Of a stretch of DNA of 64,000 nucleotides, positions 42,895-52,796 are shown one piece after another. Location: contig CP053148.1 in NCBI GenBank assembly GCA_014607495.2, positions 6,076,001 through 6,140,000 of the forward strand, in the 5' to 3' direction. A program made the position numbers and the translations under genes. Below the pieces are notes generated by a model that did not search any database, was not told the origin of the DNA, and worked only from the letters and a program-made list of their open reading frames with translations. Numbering within the stretch: position 1 is the first letter of the stretch; each line of letters opens with the position of its first letter. The stretch comes from Carposina sasakii. Taxonomy: Eukaryota; Arthropoda; Insecta; Lepidoptera; Carposinidae.

Positions 42895-44180
42895 TCATGA
42901 TCTTGCTGGACCGTTCAGCTATATCGGTGATTTTTCTACAGATCTCCTCATTTCTGATTCGACTACGTAGAGAAATCACAAGCATAGCTCACCATTGTTC
43001 GCTGTAAGGTCTTGAGCTTCCTTATGAGGCACACTGTTGACTGAAACCACAGACATACAGAGAATATGTCTTGGCACTTTAGGTCATCACCGGTAGCACG
43101 CACTGTTTAAATAACTTCATCCTTAAGAACTGGGGTAGGTATCAAATACACAAATTCGCTTCGTGGTTTCTCGAACGCCGCCCAGTCGAGTTGGATTCGC
43201 CGGTTTGCCTCCTTCTCAAAGTTGAATCTACCTAGTTTGACCTTTTTTTCTAGGTAAACATACTCGTCAACAACTTCAAGCATCGAGCTCCCAACTAGTG
43301 GTGTTCAAAAAAGCTATATTCTCGGAACGCGTGAAAGTGATATGTTACATTCAAATAGCGCGCTATTTTTTCCGTGACGTTGTAACGTTACGAGTTGCGC
43401 GCAAATCACAAGTCACGAATGAATGACTGAACGAATACGCTATATTCTTATCCAGCCAATGACAAGTCGTGAAAACGCTATTATTCTAGTTGACGCGATT
43501 TCTTATAGCTGTTGGTAACCAATGACAAGTCACGAATACGCTATTTTTTATTTGACGCGATTTTATATAGCTGTTGATAGTCCGGCGTCGGTCGTCACAC
43601 GATATGCATGTCGAAGGCGCGATGAGTCATTCGTACGCGACACGTGAAGCGCGCATATCGTTATAGCGTTTAGCTTGGAACGAGTCAATTAAATCATTGG
43701 TTATTGCGCTATGGACAAATAGCATGTTATTTATAAAAGCTATACGTTATATTAGCTACCACTATTCCCAACTAGTATAGGAGTGGGCGACACATGGACG
43801 TTAGACATGATCTTCGTCTTGTCTTGGGAGACTCGATTGAGACCATCCAGCATTGTGCTGAGATTCTCCAGCGATTCTAATGACCGAGATACCGTTTGTG
43901 AACTGAAGGGGAGTGATGTATTCGCCATTGATATTGATGCCGAGGAGCTTTAAGTGCGTCTTCCACTGGAATCGTAAAGATGTTCGGAAATAAAATAAAA
44001 ATCTCCTTGTCTCACTCTCCTCTGCAGTGAAATCGGCTCAGTGCTCCGCTCCTGTACTCGTACCGACATGATGTACAAACACTTCAATACATCGATGGTC
44101 AATATGGCACCGCTGGAGAGACTGCACCACTGCCCATATCTCGATTGAATCAAAACCTCATGGTCCACAAACGCTAAGCA
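42895..44180 (-). pseudogene. RTE-clade retrotransposon relic holding a hAT element
   Basis: Minus-strand counterpart of the relic at 4356-5545. Landmarks: FVDHEV, SVRVQERSTEPISLQR and RRVRQGD near 44160-43990, then the thumb region after the catalytic box. The element is split by the insertion at 43296-43764. Stops and short deletions are frequent. Confidence 0.72.
43296..43764. mobile_element. hAT-type non-autonomous element
   Basis: 469 bp with ends TAGTGGTG and, inverted, ACCACTA. The flanking 8-bp sequences are CTCCCAAC and TTCCCAAC (one mismatch). The RTE copy at 4985-5005 gives the uninterrupted site (GAGCTCCCAATCAGTACAGG on minus), which confirms the boundaries. Confidence 0.75.
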
Positions 44181-44592
44181 TAATGGATGATTAGATTACA
44201 CTCCTCTGTTTTCGATTCTACTATCTGAAAACGGAACCGTTGTAGACGCTCAGAACAAAGAAATAATTACTTTACGGTGACGTAATTAGACACATTTCAG
44301 CACGAGACAGATATTAGTTTTTATTCTGTCATACTCGCGACCAATGCGTGCTAAATATACCTTATTACTCAAACGGTGAGTATATATTGCTTTGCACCGC
44401 GTTTCGTTAACGGTTCGTTAGTTGGTTGCGTTTCGGCTCGAAAATTTTCAAGAATTGTCCCCTTCTGTTCATCTGATATTTCCCATTCACATTATGTTCA
44501 CTTGGATCTTAGATGTTTATATTATTGTAGTACTTACCAAGTAACAATAGGTATGTAAGTAAACATAAATATATATTTTGTATTGTTTTCAG

Positions 44593-44765
44593 TAAGGATA
44601 TTAGATTTTATAATATTACAATTAATATTTGGGACTACGTACATGTGCATGGACTTTTTTATTAAAATGTACACAAGAAGAGTAGATCTACATACATACA
44701 TGCTGCCTCTGTTCAAAGGAATTGGCTTGGGAATTCTGACACAAACTTTATTATATACTGTAATG
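44593..44765 (+). CDS. SLC6-like exon, TM2 to start of TM3
   Basis: Acceptor GTTTTCAG|TAAGG, donor GTAATG|GTAAGT. Contains MLPLFKGIGLG. Confidence 0.65.
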
Positions 44766-47700
44766 GTAAGTAGTACAATGATAACATTCATTACTTTGTG
44801 TTTACTTTTGTGATGGATGATATAAATCATTCTGAAAAAAATAACTCAAATATGTAATAATCACTAATGAAGTTCAATGGATAAAGAAGAAAGCTCCTTG
44901 TCCAACAGTGGGACGATGCGGGCTAACCATTTTATGGGATGTTACAATAGTAATTTATTATTGTTACATAATAATAATAGATAATTATATTCATGGCACT
45001 TTCAAATTTATTGTTTTCAGAACGCATTTGACTTACACATTTTATTAAGATATCTGATTACTAGTTTCCGCAAGACGCCTTCATGGTCGGTATGTCGACA
45101 TGCACATGAAGACATTTGTGTTTCCACTGCTGAAGTTATACTTCGATGTAAACAATCGAATTTCACTAACTATAATATAACAGCTTCACACCATTATTTT
45201 AGGTAAGTTTGGTTAAATTAGGGTCCTTTAGAATTTTGAAATCGCATGATATTAATTAATTATTAGAATGGCACAGTATTTGATGAATTAGAATAGCATT
45301 GTATTTTTAACCGACTTCAAAAAGAGAGGTTATCAATTCGTCTGTATGTTTTTATTTTTATTTTTTATGTGTGTTACCTCAGAACTCCGTCATTTATGAA
45401 CAAATTCATTTTTTTTTTGGGTATACCATACTTCCAGGTTGGTCCCATATTCACCATATCAGGATCTGATGATGGGTTCTTGGAGAAATCGAGGGCAATC
45501 CTCGAATATTGTAGGCACATGTAGTCTGTTTTTATTCTTTTACTGAGCGTTTTGATCACCTACATATAAAATATAACATCTGACGATGGAATCTCTAAGG
45601 AATCTAGATATATCCTCAAATATAAAAGGCACGAGTAGTCCGTTTTTAGATTTTTATAGAGAATTTTGGTCAGAGACACATAATATAAAGGAAACGAGGG
45701 TCTGATGATGGAGCCGCCGAAAAACAGATAGTGGAACTTTTTAGTAACAAAATCCCCCTATGGCAGGGGGAGGCCTACATCCAGTAGTGAACTGCAATAG
45801 GCTTACGAAGATGAAGATAATTGTGTTAAGTCGTGTAATTATATGTTGCGTTAAGCCGTGTCCGAAGTAAGATGGTTATAGAGGAAGAGGTAGACATGAG
45901 AATAACGAGATGACGGATAATAGGGATGAATGAAAGAAGAGTACCAACATATTGCACCGACCCCAAATGATTAGGAACAGGGCGGGAAGAAGGAGTGTAA
46001 TTATATGTTGCTTATATTGTCAGACGTAAAGTTTCGAAGCCTAGTCATTTCTTTCTTTTGTCATGTGGCCTATTTTATCATTTGCTGGCATATAAATCTG
46101 ACAATATTATGCTTTCTAAACGTCGTACACGGCTTAACGTATACTCGTATATATTTTCCCTTTAGTAAAATTTTACTTTAGTAAGCTCGAGTTTTGGGAG
46201 GAAGTCGGTTTTTCGTTTAAAAAAAATTATTTAATTATATTATGTGTGCATTATTATTATTCATCTGTGTCTAGAACTAAAACTCTTCATAACCTGACTT
46301 CCCCACCGCGTTATTCCGAACCTTGTTTTCGATTGATTTTCAGTTCAGTTTATAACGCATTCATAGTTAATGTTCAAATTGTTTTCCTCTCTACACTTTG
46401 TTAGTCACGACCAGAGCTGGGCACCGTTAATCAAATAGTTAACTTCGTTAATCGCTAATCCGTTACTGAAAAAGTTAACTACGTTAAGAGTTAAAGCGTT
46501 ACATTTCAGAAAATGTAACGCAAGTTAACGTTAATCGTTAATCCGTTAACGCGCGGTGAAAACATGTTTGTGTATGAACGTCTTTCACGGATAAAAGGAG
46601 CGACGACGCAACGAATTGACGTGATTTTTTAAGTGGAGATAGTTGAAGGTGAGGTTGAAGGGATGGAGAGTGACATAGGCTAATTTTTGTCTCTTTCTAA
46701 CCCCCCATTTTCTGTAAATAGAAGATAAAAGTTTGTATGGAGCATTCCGCAATTTTCAAGGTAGAAAGCTAAAAATTGGTATGCAGACTATTTGTGACTA
46801 ACAAAAAAAAGTTATTTTTGTTTTAAATCTGCCCCCATCCACTTTATGGAGGGGGGTGAAGTTTAATATAATTGGTACAAACTCTTTGTTACCAACGAAA
46901 AATACAAGCCTTTATTTTTTTTTAAAGTATTCCCCCATCCCCTAAAATAGGGGATAGAAATTTGTGTGAGAGTCTCCACAAAATTAGTACAGGTTCTATG
47001 ATACAAACGAATAATAAAATAATTTAATAAACAAGTTAAATAAATTACATGCTTACATACATACTAATACTATACGTAATACTAGCGGACGCCCGCGACT
47101 CCGTCCGCGTGAACTGCAGAAAAGACAAAAGAATTCAGAAAGCGCCATCTGTTGCAGACTTATGGAACGTACGATTAATAACAACAACCAACGTTGATGA
47201 TCAGTTTTTTATTAATTATTAGTTATTAAGACCATTAATTTAAATAATAACTATCCTATCATCTAAGTTGGACCAAATTACATATATATGCCAATTTTCA
47301 TGAATATCAGTTGACTCGTTTTTGAGTTTATTCGGAACATACACAGTGACACGGATTTTTTATATATTAAGAAGATTATAAACGCGAAAGTTTGTGAGGA
47401 TGTATGTAAGTATGTAATAATGTTTGTTGCTCTTTAACGCAAAAAATACTAAATGGATTTTGATAAAACTTCACAATAAAATGGCTTAAATACGAGTATC
47501 AGAATAACACAGTCTATTTTTTTTATCCCGGAAAAATATTTTTTGCGGAGTATTTCGACATTTTGTTTTTTCTGCAGTCCACGCGGACGAAGTCGCGGGC
47601 TTCCACTTATATAAAATAAAACTGTTCTGGAAATTTACAGGTTAGTAACAAAAAAAAAACGAATATAAGTACTTGTTGACAAACAATGTTTTATTCATTT

Positions 47701-50700
47701 TGATTAAGATTTAGAATTTATTTTATTGTAGTGTTTTGTGTACCTACAATAAAGAATAAGATAGACTAGTTGCGTTCTGGACGAAACACTAATTTGACGG
47801 ACTTATTTTAAGACATTTGATAATAATGTACCTAATGACTTATTGTTATTTAGGAAAATTGCTACATAGACTAGTTATAAATAGGTGGTACTCGAATAGA
47901 CGCAATGATACACAAATCGAACATAGGTAAGAACGATGTTTTTCGCGACGCGCGGCGCGAAGCATGCGCTACTGCAAAGTGTCTTACAGTAAACACACAT
48001 GAACGTGTTCAATGCATTCTGAAGTGTGTGTAAAATGACCACATAGTCTATAGTTTGTATACAGCAATTTAACATTGAACAGAAACAAACGCATTTAAGG
48101 TGTTTTGTTTAACACACTTGGATTTGTAGTGGTATCTGTAATGGATTAACGATTAACGGATTCTGGGTAATATAACGGAAGTTAACGAGTCCGCTAACAT
48201 ATTTTTAAGTTAACTTAAAAGTTAATCCGTTACTCGAAATGTTAACTTCGTTAATTAACGGATTAACGAGTTAATGCCCAGCTATGGTCACGACACTATC
48301 CTATTGATAGTTTTCGATAGATTTTTATTTGATATGCCATCGTGTATGATTACGAGTATGATATATATCAGTGGGGGGATCCCATCATTTTATCGCAATT
48401 TCTTTCAACGATTTTCATTACCCATAAAACGATTCGCATAACTTTTAGTGCAATATTTAACAAATCCTAGAATTATGTTACATCGCAATTTCATTTCCTC
48501 AAATATATCGAGGTGTGAAAGGCTATTTGGGATAAGCGCCATAGATGTATATAAATGGCGCTTATCCCAAATAGCCTTTCACCCCTCGATATATTATCTA
48601 AAAACACAGTTCATCGTTATTTGTTTTCATGTTTTATACAGGGTGTAACAAAAAGGGTATGTTAAGCGAAAAGCTACGTAAATAGCTCAATGTAGAGAAC
48701 CTATCCACAAAATTTGAGACTCGAAATCACATGTTTATTTTTCAAGATTGTATGAAAATTCCTGAGATATTTAAAAATTCTCCATACTATCGGGAAAAAT
48801 AAACATGTGATTTTGAGTCTCAAATTTTGTGAATAGGTTCTTTACAGTGGGCTATTTACGTAGCTTTCCGCTTAACATACCCTTTCTGTTACACCCTGTA
48901 TATTTTATCGAAATAATGTTCATCGTCAATTATCATTTACAGCCCTGAGAAGTCCACAGTTGGACATAGGCCTCCCCCAACAACCTCCACTCCGACCGGT
49001 CGGAAGTAACCTGCATCCAACCGACCCATTGAGCTGTGTCGGTGATCTTTGTACGTCTGCGGATTTCCTCATTTCTGATTCGATCACGCAAAGAGATCCC
49101 AAGCATAGCTTTCTCCATCGTTCGCTGTGCGATCCTGAGCTTTTTTATGAGGCACATAGTTAGAGACCACGTCTCGGCATCGTAGGTCAGCATATGTTAC
49201 ATCGAAGTTTTGTTACCCATACCTGGCCAGCCGCTGCGCCCGGCCAGCCGCGGCGGTGAGCGTTACATTCATCTACGACGATATGCTCACGTGGGAGCGC
49301 CGGAGTATATTTACTTGCATGCTGCATGTTTTCTGCATTCTGCATGTTTGCTTGCATGCTGTATGCTTGCTTGCATGCTGCATGCTTGCGTGTATGTTGC
49401 ATAGTTGATTAATACTAAAAAGTTGTTATGTGAAAAAGTATTATGGGTTCCGTCCAATACACATTGTAACATGTTTTTACGAATAGTTTCATCGATAACT
49501 TAATGCCGGCTGTACACACTCACCTAGACCGTCCCGCCGAGACTCGGGCGGGCGTGACGCTCTCCACAAGACGACACCCTGTCTGTACGCAACTACATAC
49601 TCGTGGTGTCATAATTTGGGCACGCCACAAGGATTCTGCCACTCTGAATCCTAAACCCCCCTGGGGTTTTGCCCATAGTCACCACGCAGGGCAGGCGGGT
49701 TGGTTGGTGATTTTCAGACTATGTTGTCAGTATAGAAGGCGCTGCTGCCCACCTCCCGGAAACCCTTAATCACCTCGTACGATACCCACGGGCAGACAGG
49801 GGTGGTACAAACTCTACTCTCCCGGCACCATGCATCTAATTAGAATAGAATAATATTATAATAATTTATAAATATGTTGTAATTAATAATAAATTGTCAT
49901 GTTATTTTTTAATTTGTATTCTTTTTCAGCCAAATATATTATCATACCACATTTACTTCAACATTGTTTATGTGTGGACTTATATGGATACTTACATTTT
50001 TTATCGCAACTTTAGCAGAAGTTACTATAGCAAAGGTACAATATTCAAATAAGTACAAAATGGTAGCCGGCGCGTAAGAGCCAAATAATTGTTTCGGTCT
50101 TGCCTCCCATAGTCCTGTCGTAAAGGTACAAGGCGTCAAAATTTTATTCATTCTTCATCCCACCCACCCTATCTCTAAGAATTCTATTAAATTTAGGACC
50201 GATCTTTCAAAACGTCAGATAGCCTATCAGAAGAATAAAAATGATACTGACTTTCTCTAAAACTTATGATGATAGAGACAGCATCAACTTTATTCCTCTG
50301 ATACCTAATATGTGACGTTTGGAAAAATCATCCCTTAGCTAGGTATGAAGGGTGGGTTAAGTCGGGTTACAAACGCAGAATCATAGATAGGCTGAAACGT
50401 CAATTTTTATCAAAATATACGAGAACGAAGCACTAAATGGATCTTTCAATGTTTCTCTTTGGATTAGGTGCCTCATATTATAAAATTATTAATTAGATTA
50501 TAGTAGTATGTACCTAGGTACGTATTTCCTACAGCTCACGTAATATAGTTTTTATTTGTATGTAGGTATTTGATTTCAGCTTATCAAATTGTATATATAT
50601 TTGAGGATTCTAACTACGGTTGTGATTACTTTGGTAATCTTGATCAGGAAAGAATATTATTTGACCAAATCATTGACACAAATATTCAACATTAACTCTC

Positions 50701-50711
50701 CAAGCACAATG
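44593..50711 (+). CDS. Divergent SLC6-like transporter, four internal exons (partial)
   Basis: Exons 44593-44765, 45021-45202, 49930-50035 and 50580-50711 join in one frame (phases 0, 2, 0). The product shows the SLC6 layout from TM2 to TM5: a hydrophobic helix ending before LPLFKGIGLG (family PxxKGIGYG), TM3 with NAFDLHILLRYLITSF and SWSVC (family LPWxxC), an extracellular loop with sequons NFT and NIT, HHYF before TM4, TM4 (CGLIWILTFFIATLAE) and TM5 (LTTVVITLVILIRK). Many residues conserved in characterised transporters are not seen, so it may be an orphan or non-transporting member. A 58-nt exon at 44318-44375 (ending VLNIPYYSN) has the fitting phase for TM1 but a weak acceptor. Exons for TM6 onward are not in the window; the end of the window may start the next one. 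Confidence 0.65.
45021..45202 (+). CDS. SLC6-like exon, TM3 and extracellular loop 2
   Basis: Acceptor TTGTTTTCAG|AACGC, donor TATTTTAG|GTAAGT. Two potential N-glycosylation sequons and the cysteines expected in the large outer loop. Confidence 0.66.
45309..46210. repeat. Dispersed repeat with AACCGACTTC termini
   Basis: Starts AACCGACTTCAAAAAGAG and ends GGAGGAAGTCGGTT, inverted termini of a repeat common in Lepidoptera. It contains a SINE fragment at 45752-45822. No coding capacity. Confidence 0.55.
45752..45822 (+). mobile_element. SINE 3' fragment
   Basis: Retains GGGGGAGGCCTACATCCAGT and CTGCAATAGGCTTACGAAGA, the 3' end of the SINE seen at 227-487. Confidence 0.55.
46412..48286. mobile_element. 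hAT-type element with perfect 8-bp TSD
   Basis: 1875 bp with ends CAGAGCTGGGCA and, inverted, TGCCCAGCTATG; the flank is GTCACGAC on both sides (46404-46411, 48287-48294). Both subterminal regions are packed with GTTAACTTCGTTAATC-type motifs in opposite orientations, as expected for transposase-binding repeats. No transposase frame is preserved; the centre holds a family A-like insertion. Confidence 0.82.
47086..47612. repeat. Inverted pair of family A-like repeats
   Basis: Left copy starts ACTAGCGGACGCCCGCGACT (47086). The right copy is inverted and ends CGGACGAAGTCGCGGGCTTC (47607). They meet near 47368 and lie inside the hAT element. Confidence 0.6.
48502..48595. mobile_element. 94-bp hairpin insertion
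   Basis: Arms of about 41 bp (with one mismatch near GGTGTG/CACCCC) around ATAGATGTATA. The paralogous site at 51668-51690 lacks it. Confidence 0.75.
48639..48898. mobile_element. CAGGGTGTAACA mariner-type MITE, copy 2
   Basis: 260-bp near-palindrome flanked by TA. The empty paralogous site (GTTTTATACATTTTATCG near 51714-51731) confirms the ends and the TA duplication. Confidence 0.85.
48926..49193 (-). pseudogene. 5'-truncated RTE 3' end
   Basis: Minus strand encodes the RTE C-terminal end (TYDAETWSLTMCLIKKLRIA, RDRIRNEEIRRRTKITDTA) and WRLLGEAYVQLWTSQGC. The flanks share ATGTT, and the paralogue at 51735-51760 is uninterrupted, so this is a 5'-truncated insertion. Confidence 0.75.
49622..49835 (-). 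mobile_element. SINE, truncated copy
   Basis: Reverse copy of the 261-bp SINE lacking its 3' end; keeps ACCACGCAGGGCAGGCGGGT and CGTACGATACCCACGGGCAG. Confidence 0.65.
49930..50035 (+). CDS. SLC6-like exon, TM4
   Basis: Acceptor CTTTTTCAG|CCAAA, donor GCAAAG|GTACAA. The preceding intron is 4.7 kb and full of transposons. Confidence 0.6.
50194..50337. mobile_element. MITE family C, diverged
   Basis: Left end AGGACCGATCTTTCAAAACG, right end GACGTTTGGAAAAATCATCC. Confidence 0.5.
50338..50579. other. Intron sequence, nothing recognised
   Basis: Unassigned AT-rich sequence before the TM5 exon of the SLC6-like gene. Confidence 0.35.
50580..50711 (+). CDS. SLC6-like exon, TM5
   Basis: Acceptor TTGATTTCAG|CTTAT, donor CACAATG|GTAAGT; exactly 44 codons. 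Its 3' end and donor are tandemly duplicated just downstream. Confidence 0.6.
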
Positions 50712-50810
50712 GTAAGTAAATTTACATAATTTATTATTTGACCAAATCATTGACACAAATATTTAACATTTACTCTCCAAGTATAATGGTAAGTAAATTT
50801 ACATAATTTA
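50657..50810 (+). repeat. 77-bp tandem duplication covering an exon end and splice donor
   Basis: 50657-50733 and 50734-50810 match with four or so differences. Each contains the coding tail TTGACCAAATCATTGACAC and the donor ATG|GTAAGT (at 50711 and 50788). Because 77 is not a multiple of three, using the second donor shifts the frame and meets TAA at once. Confidence 0.85.
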
Positions 50811-50846
50811 ATAAGCACAACTACTTACGCTACCCTTTATACATCA

Positions 50847-51113
50847 TTGAATTAATATTTTTGCTCTCAAACCGTGTACGAACGCACGTACGAACACGAG
50901 CATAGTGAACACAAGTATCAAACATCAAGCATTTAGTTCGTAGTACGAAGTTCGTCGTAGTACGAACAAAATGTTTCATGATACTTGTGTTCACTCGCAT
51001 AGTGAACACGAGCATAGTGAACACAAGTATGAAACATGCGTTTTGTTGTGTTCACTATGCTCGTGTTCGTACGTGAGGTCGTACACGGTTTGAGAGCAAA
51101 AATATTAATTCAA
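50847..51113. mobile_element. Palindromic element with repeated GAACACGAGCATAGT motifs
   Basis: Arms begin TTGAATTAATATTTTTGCTC and continue with AAACCGTGTACGA and CGTACGAACACGAGCATAG. The centre repeats AGTGAACACAAGTAT in both orientations. Confidence 0.7.
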
Positions 51114-51539
51114 TAACGAATAAACGAAAGGGTAGGTGGTTCACAAAGATATAGTGAAAACTTGTAAATCATTAGAAGTTTTACCGTACGTTTGGACGGC
51201 TTAAGTAAACACGAACGAACGCCACGCGCACTTAGTTTGTTGTTTCTGATGCATGGACCTTATTGACATAAATGCCGATGAAACTTAGGTGATTATAAAC
51301 TCGCTCCGCCATTGCAACGCCCCATTTTCATCTCGGACCCGTTCGCCCCTCTTTATTCTTATTAATAAATAAGGAAAAGTACAGTTGTAAAGAAACTTGT
51401 TAAGGTACTATCGTAAATTAATTCAAGTATACACGGTATTTGTTTCGTCAGTAACATTTCCGAATAGGTACTAGGTAGGCATTCTCCTCGACATCACAAA
51501 CATTTGTCATCATGGAAGCATATCTATATAAATATAAAA
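51114..51539. other. Unassigned sequence
   Basis: No gene or repeat boundary recognised. Confidence 0.3.
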
Positions 51540-52290
51540 AACAGAAATCCATCATTTTATCGTAATTCCTTTCAACGATTTTCATTACCCATAAAACGAT
51601 TCGCAAAAGTTTTAGTACAATATTTAACAAATCCTAGAATTAGGTTACATCGCAATTTAATTTCCTCGAATATACATTTTCTAAAAATACAGTTCATCAT
51701 TATTTGTTGTCATGTTTTATACATTTTATCGAAATAATGTTACATCAAAGTTTTGTTACCCATATTTTTGTTTTATCGTAAGTTTCAGTTTGCAAAATAA
51801 TTGAAACATCGATTTTTACTTCAATAAATCAGTTGTTCTTTCTTATTAGAATTATTTAAAACAAAAATTTGGATGAATGAAAAAAGTATTTAAATCGACT
51901 CTGTTTACCCCGACTCCACGCAGTCTTGTCTGCCATACCCCTAGAGTGCAATGTAAAAGCGCGTAGGCGCGAGGCGGCCCGCGAGCTGAGGAGCAAGCGG
52001 ATGCAACGCTCGCCGCCGCGGCTGAGGAGCCGGCCAGCAAGCCGAAGGTGCAGTGGTGAGCGTTACATTCATCTGCGACGATAAGCTCGCGTGGGATCGC
52101 CTGGGCCCCGCAGCGCCGGAGCCGTGACAGAAACCATGTTTGCTTGCATGCTGCATGCTTGCTTGCATGTTACACAGTTGATTAATACTAAAAAGATGTT
52201 ATGTGAAAAAGTATACTGGGTTCTGATACACATTGTAACGTGTTTTTACGAATAGTTTCATCGATAACTTAATACTTTTATGAAATGTAA
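51540..52290 (+). repeat. Repeat R, copy without the three insertions
   Basis: Serves as the empty-site reference for 48370-49500. It carries its own extra GC-rich block (51940-52060) absent from the other copy. Confidence 0.55.
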
Positions 52291-52422
52291 TAACAATATA
52301 CCGTTTTTCTGGTAATCAAAACAACTTTAAAAGATTTCTTTTAAGAAACGTTTTTCGATGATATGAAACAGCGATGATTAACTATTTGTTGAATTGAAAA
52401 AAAAAATATCGTAAAGAATATA

Positions 52423-52792
52423 CAGGATGTTTTTTTGTGGCCACCATTAACGAAGGGTGCGTACTCTATATATCAAATAAAGTAAGTTTATGCCAAAAAT
52501 CATGCTGGGAATTTTTTATTTTTATTACTTGATCTGGCTAAATTTATAGTGTCTAGTGTTTATGCTAGTTTTTTTATAGACAGATATTAATTATTTCTCG
52601 TGAAAAAATCTTGCTACGTGCATCTATAGGTATGTGCATTTATGCAGAAAAACGCAGTCTATTTACTCAACTTTGGACCCTAATATTTTGGAAACCAGAC
52701 ACTTCCCAGGTATGCTTCCATGGAGAAAAATGATCGCGATGATGAGGAGATTCCGTAGTTTTCGGGAACGTTGACGACCAAAAATCATCCTG
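52423..52792. mobile_element. ACAGGGTGTTTTTTGG mariner-type MITE, complete
   Basis: 370 bp from CAGGATGTTTTTTTGTGG to CCAAAAATCATCCTG, flanked by TA. Internal AAAAACGCAGTCTATTTACT and GGTATGCTTCCATGGAG match the relics at 10822-11090, 14090-14345 and the left end of 60616-63632. Confidence 0.78.
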
Positions 52793-52796
52793 TATA

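Larger units (their letters stand above)
48370..49500 (+). repeat. Repeat R, interrupted copy
   Basis: Landmarks CATCATTTTATCGCAATTTC, ATTACCCATAAAACGATTCG, GAGCGTTACATTCATCTACG and GTTTCATCGATAACTTAAT are shared with 51540-52290. This copy contains three separate insertions (48502-48595, 48639-48898, 48926-49193). The GC-rich middle and the GCTTGCATGCTGCAT run resemble an untranslated leader. Class unknown. Confidence 0.55.

Noticed and set aside
43377..43650. Regulatory GC-rich island in the hAT element
   Set aside because: The repeated ATGACAAGTC and CGCTATTTTT-like motifs are sub-terminal repeats of the element, not a promoter near a gene.
46412..48286. Intact hAT transposase gene
   Set aside because: I looked for BED finger and dimerisation motifs in all frames and found none; the interior is non-coding and holds other repeats.
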